DNA from: Pseudonocardia nematodicida
GTDB taxonomy: Bacteria > Actinomycetota > Actinomycetes > Mycobacteriales > Pseudonocardiaceae
Direction: 5' to 3'
Assembly (NCBI RefSeq): GCF_040105385.1
Contig: NZ_JBEDNQ010000016.1
Span: 38,357 to 102,356, forward strand
DNA: 64,000 bases
Part shown: in pieces, positions 16,143 to 23,793 of the stretch
Numbering within the stretch: position 1 is the stretch's first letter
How the letters are laid out: each line of letters begins with the position of its first letter
The notes under the pieces: generated by a model
What the model was told of the DNA's origin: nothing
The model's input: only the letters and a program-made list of their open reading frames with translations
The model's database searches: none
Translations under genes and position numbers: made by a program

Positions 16143-16184
16143 GGGCCCAGACGAGCACTTTTCCATGATCGATCGTCCGGATCG

Positions 16185-16200
16185 AGTGATGCACATCACA
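16185..16200. promoter_or_regulatory. CRP/FNR-family-like site upstream of the DUF6194 gene
   Basis: AGTGATGCACATCACA contains GTGA-N6-TCAC, the core recognised by cAMP receptor proteins including actinobacterial Crp/GlxR. It ends immediately before the stop of the upstream small membrane protein gene and lies 43-58 nt from the DUF6194 start. Confidence 0.5.
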
Positions 16201-16464
16201 TCATGATCGTTCGCGATCCGGGGCGTGCCCCGTTCCCCGCAACGCCCCCAGAGTGCGCCGGGCCTTCGGCGCACCCGACGACCGCGACGCGACAGCGGGC
16301 TTCGCAGGCCGCTCCCGCTGGACCGCACCGAGGCCGAGGGCGGCGCACCCGACGAGGGCGAGCGCGACCGGGGTCGCGACCGGCACCCCGACGAACAACG
16401 CGCCGGCGGCGGCCACCAGGTGCAGCGCGCCGATCGTCCACCACAGAGCGCGGTCCCTGTTCAT
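16201..16464 (-). CDS. Small two-helix membrane protein
   Basis: 87 residues. Two hydrophobic segments (ALWWTIGALHLVAAAGALFVGV and ATPVALALVGCAALGLGAV) are followed by a basic, Ala/Arg-rich cytoplasmic tail of about 37 residues. ATG 16464. Same strand as the DUF6194 gene just downstream, though a CRP-like site separates them. No family recognised. Confidence 0.6.
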   Translation of the reverse strand: MNRDRALWWTIGALHLVAAAGALFVGVPVATPVALALVGCAALGLGAVQRERPAKPAVASRSSGAPKARRTLGALRGTGHAPDRERS

Positions 16465-16545
16465 GCGCGCCTCCGCCTCCGGTAAGGCAACACGTGTTTC
16501 ACGAGGGTAGCCGCCTCGTCACCCGTGGGCGATAGCCTCCGCGTC

Positions 16546-17109
16546 GTGAGAGTCCGACGAGCGACCGTCGACGACGCCGGGGCCGTCGCGGCCGTGCACG
16601 TACGGTCCTGGCAGGTCGGCTACCGCGGACAGCTGCCGGACGACCTCCTGGACTCCCTCGAGGCCGGGCAACGCGTCCCCCGGTGGACCGCGACGCTCGA
16701 GGCGACCTCGTGGCCGGCCCGTGGGGTCCTCGTCGCGGAGGACCCCTCCGGTCAGCCGGCCGGCTTCGCGAGCCTGTCCCCCAGCCGGGACGGCGACCAG
16801 GATTCCGCGACGACCGGTGAGATCACGTCCTTCTACGTCGCACCGCGGACGTGGCGACACGGTGTCGGACGCCGGCTGATGCGGTCGGCGCTCGGAGAGC
16901 TCGGCGCGCACTACCGGAGGGCGTCGCTCTGGGTGCTCTCCACGAACGCACCGGCGATCGGCTTCTACGAGGCGACCGGCTGGCGCGCCGACGGCGCGGT
17001 CAAGGACGACGTCCTCGCCGGGGTCCCGATCCGGGACCTCCGGTACGTGCGCGACCTGGCCCGGGAGGACGCCGGTCCCCCGGCACACATCGACCCCCGG
17101 GCCCGATGA
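16546..17109 (+). CDS. GNAT-family N-acetyltransferase
   Basis: 187 residues from GTG 16546. It shows VRRATVDDAGAVAAVHVRSWQVGYRGQLP (strand 1 and helix 1), GEITSFYVAPRTWRHGVGRRLMRSALGEL (acetyl-CoA pyrophosphate loop RxxGxG/A) and LWVLSTNAPAIGFYEATGWRADG (strand 5 and helix 4). An upstream in-frame GTG at 16525 would overlap the TAGCCT -10-like box (16533-16538), so the later GTG, 8 nt after that box, is preferred. Substrate unknown. Confidence 0.87.
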   Translation: MRVRRATVDDAGAVAAVHVRSWQVGYRGQLPDDLLDSLEAGQRVPRWTATLEATSWPARGVLVAEDPSGQPAGFASLSPSRDGDQDSATTGEITSFYVAPRTWRHGVGRRLMRSALGELGAHYRRASLWVLSTNAPAIGFYEATGWRADGAVKDDVLAGVPIRDLRYVRDLAREDAGPPAHIDPRAR

Positions 17110-17128
17110 GGGACTTCCGGGGGTCGAT
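17089..17128. terminator. Terminator hairpin between the GNAT gene and tRNA-Asn
   Basis: Perfect 11-bp arms ATCGACCCCCG (17089-17099) and CGGGGGTCGAT (17118-17128). It begins inside the last codons of the acetyltransferase gene and ends about 35 nt from the 3' end of the converging tRNA, so it can terminate both. Confidence 0.7.
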
Positions 17129-17164
17129 CTTGTCAGCTACCATGGTCGCTGACCTGGAGCGATG

Positions 17165-17236
17165 CTCCTCCGATTGGACTCGAACCAATAACCGCCCGAT
17201 TAACAGTCGGGTGCTCTGCCATTGAGCTACGGAGGA
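17165..17236 (-). tRNA. tRNA-Asn (anticodon GTT)
   Basis: Read on the minus strand the 72-nt cloverleaf has acceptor TCCTCCG/CGGAGGA, D arm GCTC...GAGC, anticodon stem CCCGA/TCGGG with loop CTGTTAA (anticodon GTT), T arm ATTGG-TTCGAGT-CCAAT and discriminator G. CCA is not encoded. A TAGAGT box at 17278-17283 on this strand, about 42 nt upstream of the 5' end, is a possible -10. Confidence 0.97.
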
Positions 17237-17409
17237 CCGTTCCCGCCGCCCGGACTCTCGTCCCGGCGACGTCGGAAACTCTACAACACCCTCCGCGACG
17301 CGCTCGCGACCCCCCGTTCCGCCGCTCTCGTCGCAGGTCCGGACGGGTGCCGGGTACCGGATCACCACGAGGCGGGCTGCCGGTACGGTCGCCTCCGGAG
17401 GTGAGAGGC

Positions 17410-17610
17410 ATGGTGAAGTTTATCGTGGGGGTCGCCGTCGGGTACGTCCTCGGCACCCGGGCCGGACATGAGCGGTACGAGCAGCTCGTGCGCACCTACC
17501 ACCGTGCCGCGGACCACCCCGCCGTGCAGGGCGCGGCCGGTATCGCCCGGGCCGGCGTGGAGAGCGTCGTCGGGAGGATCGGGCGGGACCGGCACGACGG
17601 CGAGCACTGA
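17410..17610 (+). CDS. Small YtxH-like membrane-anchored protein
   Basis: 66 residues from ATG 17410, with GGAGGTGAGAGGC as ribosome-binding region. The N-terminal helix MVKFIVGVAVGYVLGTRAGHERYEQL with its GY..GTRAGxERY motif is typical of the actinobacterial YtxH-like family. The rest is a polar helix (AGIARAGVESVVGRIG). Function unknown. Family members are often stress-related. Confidence 0.7.
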   Translation: MVKFIVGVAVGYVLGTRAGHERYEQLVRTYHRAADHPAVQGAAGIARAGVESVVGRIGRDRHDGEH

Positions 17611-17647
17611 CCAGCACGGACTGCGTCCCCTGCGATCGGACGGACCG

Positions 17648-18079
17648 GTGACCGGACGAGCGACGACCATCCGTCCGGCGACGCCCGTGGACCAGGCCGC
17701 GGTCCACGTCCTCGCCGCCGAGCTCGCGACCACCTTCGCCGTCACCGGGGACGGCTTCCGGAGGACCTTCGCGGAGGTGCTGAGCTCCGGCGGCGCCACG
17801 CTGCTGGTCGCCGAGTCCGGCGGCGAGGTCGGCGGTTACCTGCTCGGATTCGTCCATCCCGCCTTCTTCGCCGACGGACGGGTCGGCTGGATCGAGGAGC
17901 TCCTCGTCCGGCCGGAGCTCCGCCGGCAGGGCGTGGGCGCGTCCCTCGTGCGCGCGTTCGAGGTCCGGGCGGGCGAGGCCGGCGCGCGGGTGGTCGCCCT
18001 CGCGACCCGGCGGGCCGCCGACTTCTACCGCTCCGTCGGCTACGTGGAGAGCGCGGTGTACTTCCGCAAGCCGCTGTAG
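17648..18079 (+). CDS. GNAT-family N-acetyltransferase
   Basis: 143 residues from GTG 17648. It carries TTIRPATPVDQAAVHVLAAELA, GGEVGGYLLGFVHPAFFADGRVGWIEELLVRPELRRQGVGASLVRAFE (full acetyl-CoA motif A, RRQGVGASL) and ALATRRAADFYRSVGYVESAVYF. A compact single-domain acetyltransferase. It follows the YtxH-like gene by 37 nt and may be co-transcribed. Substrate unknown. Confidence 0.87.
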   Translation: MTGRATTIRPATPVDQAAVHVLAAELATTFAVTGDGFRRTFAEVLSSGGATLLVAESGGEVGGYLLGFVHPAFFADGRVGWIEELLVRPELRRQGVGASLVRAFEVRAGEAGARVVALATRRAADFYRSVGYVESAVYFRKPL

Positions 18080-18124
18080 CGGGACGCATCGACCGGGTGA
18101 CCGGCACGTCCGGGCCCGGCCCGC

Positions 18125-18895
18125 TCAGCGTATCCGGGCCACCGCGAAGACCCGGCGGAACGGGAACCAGGTGCCGCCGTCGGCACTCGGCGGATAGGCC
18201 GCCCGCAGCCGCGGCCCCAGCTCGTCCACGAACGCGGCGTACGCGGCGTCGTCGAGCGCGTCGCGGACCGGCCGCAGCGCGGTGCCGGAGATCCAGCGCA
18301 GCACCGGGTCTGCGCCGTCGAGCCGCTGCAGGTAGGTCGTCTCCCAGGCGTCGACCTCGGCCCCGGCGGTCGCGAGCAGATCGGCGTAGCCGACCGGGTC
18401 GAGCACCGTCTCCGCACCGCGCAGCAGGATCCTCTCCCGCCACTGCGGCTGGGCGGCCACCTCGCGGGTCAGCACGTGCGAGGGCGCGTCGAAGTTGCCC
18501 GGCACCTGCATCGCCAGCCACGCCCCCGGCGCCAGGGAGGCGACCCAGCGCCGCAGCACGTCCGGGTGCTCGGGCACCCACTGCAGTACCGCGTTGGTGA
18601 CCAGCACCCCGGTGTCCCGTGGCGGCGTCCAGTCGCGGACGTCGACCTGCGACGCCTCGACCCCGGCGGCCCGGGCGGCGGCGACCATCTCCGGCGACGA
18701 GTCGAACGCCTCGACCGTCATCCCCGGCCAGCGCTGTGCCAGCACACCCGTGAGATGACCGGGCCCACAGCCGGCGTCCACCACCCGCGGCAGGGCGGGG
18801 TCGGGTGCACCGATCCGTCCGACGAGATCCAGGAACGGGCGCGAGCGATGATCGTCGAACGCCCGGTACAGCTCCGGGTCCCAGGCCGGGTTCAC
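18125..18895 (-). CDS. tam: Trans-aconitate 2-methyltransferase
   Basis: 256 residues. It starts with the family's WDPELYRAFDDHRSRPFLDLVGRI, then SAM motif I VVDAGCGPGHLTGVLAQRWPGM, the acidic motif VEAFDSSPEM and NAVLQWVPEHPDVLRRWVASLAPGAWLAMQVPGNFDAPSH, all hallmarks of Tam. The enzyme methylates trans-aconitate, an aconitase by-product, in the cytoplasm. GTG start overlaps the preceding stop by 4 nt, so it is coupled to the dnaG-associated hypothetical gene. Confidence 0.9.
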   Translation of the reverse strand: MNPAWDPELYRAFDDHRSRPFLDLVGRIGAPDPALPRVVDAGCGPGHLTGVLAQRWPGMTVEAFDSSPEMVAAARAAGVEASQVDVRDWTPPRDTGVLVTNAVLQWVPEHPDVLRRWVASLAPGAWLAMQVPGNFDAPSHVLTREVAAQPQWRERILLRGAETVLDPVGYADLLATAGAEVDAWETTYLQRLDGADPVLRWISGTALRPVRDALDDAAYAAFVDELGPRLRAAYPPSADGGTWFPFRRVFAVARIR

Positions 18896-19410
18896 GGGGA
18901 TCCCGGCAGCCGTTGCGCGATGCCCTCGGCCAGCAGGCGGGCCGCGGCCACGTCGGTGCCCGCGTCCGGGCGGACCTGGACGACCAGGCCGTCCCGCCCG
19001 GGCACCTTGCGCTGCAGCACCCACGCTCCGCCGCCGGGCAGCTCGCGCCGGTTGCGGGTCCGGATGGACTGGTTGACCCGCTCCTGGACGGCCTCGGGCA
19101 CCGTGCCGGGCTCGGCCAGCCGGAACCGGCGGGGCACGACGTCGGCGAGCAGCTCGGTGCCCGGCGCGATCTCCTCGGCGACCGTCGGCGTCACCACCAG
19201 CGACGCCCGGTCCCAGGTCGCCTTGCCGATCTGGTGCCAGCCGATCCGCTCCGAGCCGTCCGGCGGCCACACCCCCCACGACGTGACGACGAGCGTCCCG
19301 CCGCCGGTCACCGTCGCGGTGGCGACGACCGCCTCGTCGGCGGCGAGCTGCTCGGCGACGGCGTCCGGCACCGGGTCGCGGCCGAGCAGGCGCTGCCAGA
19401 GCTGCTTCAC
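18892..19410 (-). CDS. Conserved hypothetical protein downstream of dnaG
   Basis: 172 residues from GTG 19410. No transmembrane helix. The order of strands (VVATATVTGGGTLVVTSWGVWPPDG, then RIGWHQIGKATWDRASLVVTP) suggests a small beta-rich, PH-like domain, followed by a helix (GTVPEAVQERVNQSIRTRNRREL) and a final strand/helix. It is coupled on both sides by 4-nt overlaps (dnaG before, tam after). Proteins of this kind often follow dnaG in actinobacteria, but I know no function. Confidence 0.75.
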   Translation of the reverse strand: MKQLWQRLLGRDPVPDAVAEQLAADEAVVATATVTGGGTLVVTSWGVWPPDGSERIGWHQIGKATWDRASLVVTPTVAEEIAPGTELLADVVPRRFRLAEPGTVPEAVQERVNQSIRTRNRRELPGGGAWVLQRKVPGRDGLVVQVRPDAGTDVAAARLLAEGIAQRLPGSP

Positions 19411-21269
19411 GAGGCCACCCCCGAGGCCTGCTCGCGCAGCTGGATCCGGTACTGCTCCAGCGGCACGAGCACGCCGAACAGCTCGTTGTACTCCTCGAAG
19501 TCGGTGGTCGCGTTGGTCCGCTGCAGCTGCGACTTCAGGTCCGCGATCTCCCGCTCCACCAGCCCCAGCCGCACCCCGGCGAGCACCCCGTTCACGTAGC
19601 GCACCTCGTCGGTGTTGCGCCGGGGCAGCTCCAGGTCCTCGACGGCGAGCTCGCTGACCAGCCGCTTCACGTCGTCGGTCGTCACCTCGGCGACCACCGC
19701 GTCCAGCCAGGCCGGCCCCTCCAGCCCCGCGCCCACCCCGCCGGCGTTCATGATCGCCCGGTGCACCTGGGCGAACTGCGGGTGCGCGAACCCGGCCTCG
19801 GGCAGCTCGTCGAACGCCGGCCCGACGACGCCGGGGATCTGCAGTGCGGCCTTGAGCGCCTCCCGCTGCAGGTGCAGCTGGGCGTCGTCGCGGCGCGGCG
19901 GGGGCGCGGCGCGCCGCTTCGTCCGGCCGTCGGTCGGCGCCCCGGCGGTCTCCCGCACCCGCCGCACGACGACGGCGATGTCCTCCCAGCCGACCCACCC
20001 GGCCAGCCGGCGGGCGTACTCGTCCCGCAGGTCCTCCCGCTTGATCCGCGCGACCAGCGGCACCGTGCGCTGCAGCGCCGCGACCCGGCCCTCGGCGGAG
20101 TTCAGGTCGTGCTCGCGCAGCTCGGCACGGATCGCGAACTCGAACAGCGGCTCGCGCCGGGCCACCAGGTCGCGCACCGCGGTGTCGCCGTGGTTGTTGC
20201 GCAGGTCGCACGGGTCCTGGTCGTCCGGCGCGACGGCGACGAAGGTCTGCGCGGCGAAGCTCTGCTCGCCCTCGAACGCCTTCATCGCCGCCTTCTGGCC
20301 GGCCGCGTCGCCGTCGAAGGTGTAGATGACCTCGCCGCGGTCGAACGAGTCGTCGCCGATCAGCCGGCGGATCACCGAGATGTGCTCGGACCCGAAGGCC
20401 GTGCCACAGGAGGCGACCGCGGTCGTGACCCCGGCCAGGTGCATGGCCATCACGTCGGTGTAGCCCTCGACGACGACGACCTGGCGCTGCTTGGCGATGT
20501 CCCGCTTGGCCTGGTCGAGCCCGAACAGCACGTGGGTCTTGCGGTAGACGGCCGTCTCGGAGGTGTTGAGGTACTTGGCGTCGATGCCGTCGTCGTCGAA
20601 CAGCCGCCGCGCGCCGAAGCCGACGACGTCGCCGCCCAGGTCCCGGATCGGCCACAGCAGCCGCCGGTGGAACCGGTCGATCGCGCCGCGCCGGCCTTCC
20701 TTCGAGACCCCGGACTTGATCAGCTCGTCGAGCTGGAAACCCTTGGCCAGCAGATGCTTGGTGACGGTGTCCCAGCCCGCCGGGGCGTACCCGCAGCCGA
20801 ACTTGGCGGCCGCCGCGTCGTCGAACCCGCGCTCGGCGAGGAACTGGACCGCGGCCCGCCCGGCCGGGGTGCGCAGCTGCTCGGCGTAGAACTCCGCCGC
20901 CGCCTTGTTGATCTCCAGCAGGCGGGAGCGGGTGCCCCGGTCGCGCTGCACGGAGCTGCCGCCGCCCTCGTAGGTCAGCCGGACCCCGGCCCGCTCGGCG
21001 AGCCGCTCGACGGCCTCCGGGAAGCCGATGACCTCCATCTTCATGACGAAGTCGATGACGCTGCCGCCCTCGCCGCAGCCGAAGCAGTGGTAGGTGCCGT
21101 GCGAGGGGCGGACGTTGAACGAGGGGGTCTTCTCGTCGTGGAAGGGGCACAGGCCCTTCAGCGAACCGGCGCCCGCGCGGCGCAGCGCCACGTACTCGCC
21201 GACGATCTCCTCGACGGGCGTGCGGTTGCGGACCTCGGTGATGTCTGAGTCCCGGATCCGTCCCGCCAC
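19407..21269 (-). CDS. dnaG: DNA primase
   Basis: 620 residues from GTG 21269. It opens with RIRDSDITEVRNRTPVEEIVGEYVAL, then the zinc-binding domain (LCPFHDEKTPSFNVRP...YHCFGCGEGG, about residues 40-70). The catalytic core follows, with AKYLNTSETAVYRK and the TOPRIM segment VVVVEGYTDVMAMHLAG and TFDGDAAGQKAA. The C-terminal third is the DnaB-binding helical domain. It synthesises RNA primers at the replication fork. Downstream genes are coupled by 4-nt overlaps. Confidence 0.97.
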   Translation of the reverse strand: MAGRIRDSDITEVRNRTPVEEIVGEYVALRRAGAGSLKGLCPFHDEKTPSFNVRPSHGTYHCFGCGEGGSVIDFVMKMEVIGFPEAVERLAERAGVRLTYEGGGSSVQRDRGTRSRLLEINKAAAEFYAEQLRTPAGRAAVQFLAERGFDDAAAAKFGCGYAPAGWDTVTKHLLAKGFQLDELIKSGVSKEGRRGAIDRFHRRLLWPIRDLGGDVVGFGARRLFDDDGIDAKYLNTSETAVYRKTHVLFGLDQAKRDIAKQRQVVVVEGYTDVMAMHLAGVTTAVASCGTAFGSEHISVIRRLIGDDSFDRGEVIYTFDGDAAGQKAAMKAFEGEQSFAAQTFVAVAPDDQDPCDLRNNHGDTAVRDLVARREPLFEFAIRAELREHDLNSAEGRVAALQRTVPLVARIKREDLRDEYARRLAGWVGWEDIAVVVRRVRETAGAPTDGRTKRRAAPPPRRDDAQLHLQREALKAALQIPGVVGPAFDELPEAGFAHPQFAQVHRAIMNAGGVGAGLEGPAWLDAVVAEVTTDDVKRLVSELAVEDLELPRRNTDEVRYVNGVLAGVRLGLVEREIADLKSQLQRTNATTDFEEYNELFGVLVPLEQYRIQLREQASGVAS

Positions 21270-21311
21270 GCGTGCCAGTCTAGGCGCCGGGTACGACGAT
21301 CCGGGCGCAGG

Positions 21312-22259
21312 TCAGGCCCGCGCCGCGACGCGCCGCTCCGGTGTCCGCCGCCGCCAGGGCAACCGGCCGATCCCCACGTACATGCCGACCAGCGCGATGG
21401 CCAGCCCGAGCAGGGCCTGGACGGTGAGCTCCTCGCCGAGGATCGGGACCGCGGCCAGCGCCGTCGTCGCCGGCACCAGGTTGAGCAGCGCCGACACGTG
21501 CACCGTCGAGCGCAGTCGCAGCAGCACGAACAGCAGCGCGAACGCGCCGGCCGAGTTGACGACCCCCAGGAACGCGACGGCGCCCCAGCCGGCCGCCGAC
21601 GTCGGCAGCCAGGCCGCGCCGAGCAGCGGCCACGCCACCAGGGTGACCATCAGCGACGTCGCCATCTGCACGACGACGCTGGTCACGATGGGGGTCTCGT
21701 CGTTGAACCGCTTCTGGTAGAGCGTGCCGGCGGCCAGCGAGAACATCCCCAGCAGCGGGAAGACCGCCGCCGTGCCCGCGCCCCCGCCGAGCTCGTCGGA
21801 GAGCACGACGTAGACACCGGCCGCCCCGATCAGCAGGCCCAGCACGGGGGCGACCCCCAGCCGCGTCGTCAGCAGCAGCGGGGTCAGCAGACCCACCAGC
21901 AGCGGCGCCATGCCCATGATCAGGCTGCTCAGCCCGGCGGGCACGCCGGCCGACAGTCCGCTGTAGACGAAGGTGAACTGGCCGACCTGCAGCAGCAGCG
22001 CGGTCACCGCGAGGTGCAGCCAGGCCCTCCCCCGCGGCAGCGCGGGCCGGACGAACGCGGCGACCGCCAGCATCACCGCCAGCGCGATCACGAACCGACA
22101 CAGCAGCACCGTCGGGACCGCCATCTCGCCGGTGGCGATGGTGCCGACGATGAACCCGGACGCCCAGAGCGGCACGAACAACACGCTGAGCAGGGGCACC
22201 AGCAGGCGTCCCCGCCGGGGGCCGGAGTCGGTCACGCCCCACTCCATCGCAATGCTCAC
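21312..22259 (-). CDS. EamA/DMT-family exporter
   Basis: About 315 residues with ten hydrophobic helices and two EamA halves. The first half begins PLLSVLFVPLWASGFIVGTIA and contains SLIMGMAPLLVGLLTPLLL. The second holds FLGVVNSAGAFALLFVLLRLRSTVHVSALLNLVPATTALAAVPILGEEL, the conserved end of EamA domain 2. It probably exports a metabolite or amino acid. GTG 22259 or ATG 22247 could be the start. It is divergent from the ECF sigma gene, with only about 45 nt between starts. Confidence 0.87.
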   Translation of the reverse strand: MSIAMEWGVTDSGPRRGRLLVPLLSVLFVPLWASGFIVGTIATGEMAVPTVLLCRFVIALAVMLAVAAFVRPALPRGRAWLHLAVTALLLQVGQFTFVYSGLSAGVPAGLSSLIMGMAPLLVGLLTPLLLTTRLGVAPVLGLLIGAAGVYVVLSDELGGGAGTAAVFPLLGMFSLAAGTLYQKRFNDETPIVTSVVVQMATSLMVTLVAWPLLGAAWLPTSAAGWGAVAFLGVVNSAGAFALLFVLLRLRSTVHVSALLNLVPATTALAAVPILGEELTVQALLGLAIALVGMYVGIGRLPWRRRTPERRVAARA

Positions 22260-22302
22260 GACATCGGCAAGCGGAGGTGACGACCGTCGTAGGGTTCGCC
22301 GG

Positions 22303-23157
22303 GTGACCGCCGAGCTCGCCGAGGCCTTCGCCGCGCACCGGGCCCACCTGGTAGGTGTCGGCTACCGGATGACCGGCAGCCTCGCCGACGCCGAGGACGC
22401 CGCCCAGGAGGCCTGGCTGCGGCTGTCCCGGCTGCCCGACCCGTCGGCGGTGCGGGACCTGCGCGGCTGGCTGACCACGGCCGTCGGACGGCTGTGCCTG
22501 GACCGGCTGCGCTCGGCCGCGGCGCGCCGCGAGCGCCACGTCGGGCCGTGGCTGCCGGAGCCGGTCGTCGGCGGTGACGATCCGGCCCTCGACGCGGTCC
22601 TCGCGCAGGACGACGTGCGCACGGCGGCGATGCTCGTCCTGGACCGGCTGACCCCCGCCCAGCGGGTGGCGTTCGTGCTGCACGAGGCGCTCGACGTGCC
22701 GTTCACCGAGATCGCCGACGTGCTCGGCTGCAGCGTCGCGGCCGCGCGGCAGCACGCGTCGCGGGCCCGGCGGGTGCTGGCCGGCTCCCCCGTCCCGCCG
22801 CGGGTTCCGGACGCCGAGGCGACCGAGGTGCTCGACCGCTTCCGGGCCGCGCTGGCCACCGGCGACGCCGGGGCGGTCGCGGCGACGCTGGCGCCGGACG
22901 TGGTGTTCGTGTCCGACGGCGGCGGCGTCGTCCGGGCGGCGCTGCACCCCGTGCACGGGGCGGACAAGGTGTCCCGGCTGCTGGCCGGGCTGGCGCGCAC
23001 CGAGAACCTGCTCGACGGCCTGGTCGTGCGGGTCAACGGCGCGCCGGGGTGGCTGCTGCCCGGCGACGCCCGTCCCGCGTCGGTCACCTCGGTGGCCGTG
23101 CGGGACGGGCTGATCACCGGGATCTACGGGGTGCTGGACCCGTCCAAGCTCCGCTGA
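22303..23157 (+). CDS. ECF41-type RNA polymerase sigma factor with C-terminal SnoaL-like domain
   Basis: 284 residues from GTG 22303. Sigma region 2 (HRAHLVGVGYRMTGSLADAEDAAQEAWLRLSR) and region 4 (LDRLTPAQRVAFVLHEALDVPFTEIADVLGCSVAAARQHASRARR) are followed by a fused SnoaL-like domain (from about residue 170), the defining architecture of the ECF41/SigJ group. In that group the C-terminal domain modulates sigma activity instead of an anti-sigma factor. It converges on a carboxymuconolactone-decarboxylase gene with a 34-nt tail overlap; that gene class is the standard ECF41 target. TAGGGT (22290-22295) is a -10 for its own, probably leaderless, transcript. Confidence 0.93.
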   Translation: MTAELAEAFAAHRAHLVGVGYRMTGSLADAEDAAQEAWLRLSRLPDPSAVRDLRGWLTTAVGRLCLDRLRSAAARRERHVGPWLPEPVVGGDDPALDAVLAQDDVRTAAMLVLDRLTPAQRVAFVLHEALDVPFTEIADVLGCSVAAARQHASRARRVLAGSPVPPRVPDAEATEVLDRFRAALATGDAGAVAATLAPDVVFVSDGGGVVRAALHPVHGADKVSRLLAGLARTENLLDGLVVRVNGAPGWLLPGDARPASVTSVAVRDGLITGIYGVLDPSKLR

Positions 23158-23723
23158 GCGCTCCCGCGTGGCGGGACCGCGCAGGACGCGGCGAAGCCCT
23201 GGTCGGTGATCCCCAGCGCGTGGTTGGCGCGGGCGCGCATGTTCTCCACCGCGATCATGCGGGTCAGCTCGACCAGCCCGGCCCGGCCGAACTCGCGCTC
23301 CAGCTCGGCGACCTGGTCGTCGGTGACGGTCATCGGCTGCGCGGTCATCGCGTCGGCGTAGGCGATCGCGAGCCGCTCGGCACCGGTGAACCGCGGGCTG
23401 GTGGCGACGGCGTCCATCTCGGCGAGCCGGTCGACGTCCAGTCCGGACAGTCGCTGCAGCATCGCACCGAAGTCGACGCACCACGAGCAGCCGACGACGG
23501 TCGCGGTGCGGTACACGGCGAGCTCGCGCACGTTCGCCGGCAGCCCGGTCGCGGCGGCCTGCCAGGCGAGCTCGGCGACGGCGTCGGCCCAGAACAGGCG
23601 CCGGTGGTGCCGGCCGACGGCCATGGGCTCGGGCACCTCGCCGAACCACCGGCGGGCCAGCCGGTAGGCGAGGCGGCCGAACGGGCCGGCATCGGAGTCG
23701 GGGACGGCGGGGATGCGGGGCAC
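23124..23723 (-). CDS. Carboxymuconolactone decarboxylase/AhpD-like protein, predicted ECF41 target
   Basis: 199 residues from GTG 23723, chosen because GGGAGGACATC directly precedes it. The CMD/AhpD core is ELAVYRTATVVGCSWCVDFGAMLQ, with the redox CxxC (CSWC) and a following His/Asp-type helix. VENMRARANHALGI lies near the C-terminus. Predicted alkylhydroperoxidase-like or small-molecule oxidoreductase activity. It converges on the ECF41 sigma gene, and a matching ECF41-type promoter lies upstream (23763-23789). Confidence 0.88.
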   Translation of the reverse strand: MPRIPAVPDSDAGPFGRLAYRLARRWFGEVPEPMAVGRHHRRLFWADAVAELAWQAAATGLPANVRELAVYRTATVVGCSWCVDFGAMLQRLSGLDVDRLAEMDAVATSPRFTGAERLAIAYADAMTAQPMTVTDDQVAELEREFGRAGLVELTRMIAVENMRARANHALGITDQGFAASCAVPPRGSAQRSLDGSSTP

Positions 23724-23762
23724 GATGTCCTCCCGGTGTCGTGACGGGTGTGTCACCAGGAG

Positions 23763-23789
23763 GACGGGACGGCCGCGCGGAACGTGACA
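23763..23789 (-). promoter_or_regulatory. Predicted ECF41-dependent promoter
   Basis: On the minus strand TGTCACG (23789-23783), then exactly 16 nt, then CGTC (23766-23763). This fits the TGTCACA-N16-CGTC form that I recall being described for ECF41 sigma factors. It lies about 40 nt upstream of the CMD gene start, leaving a short leader with a good ribosome-binding site. Confidence 0.7.
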
Positions 23790-23793
23790 GCCC

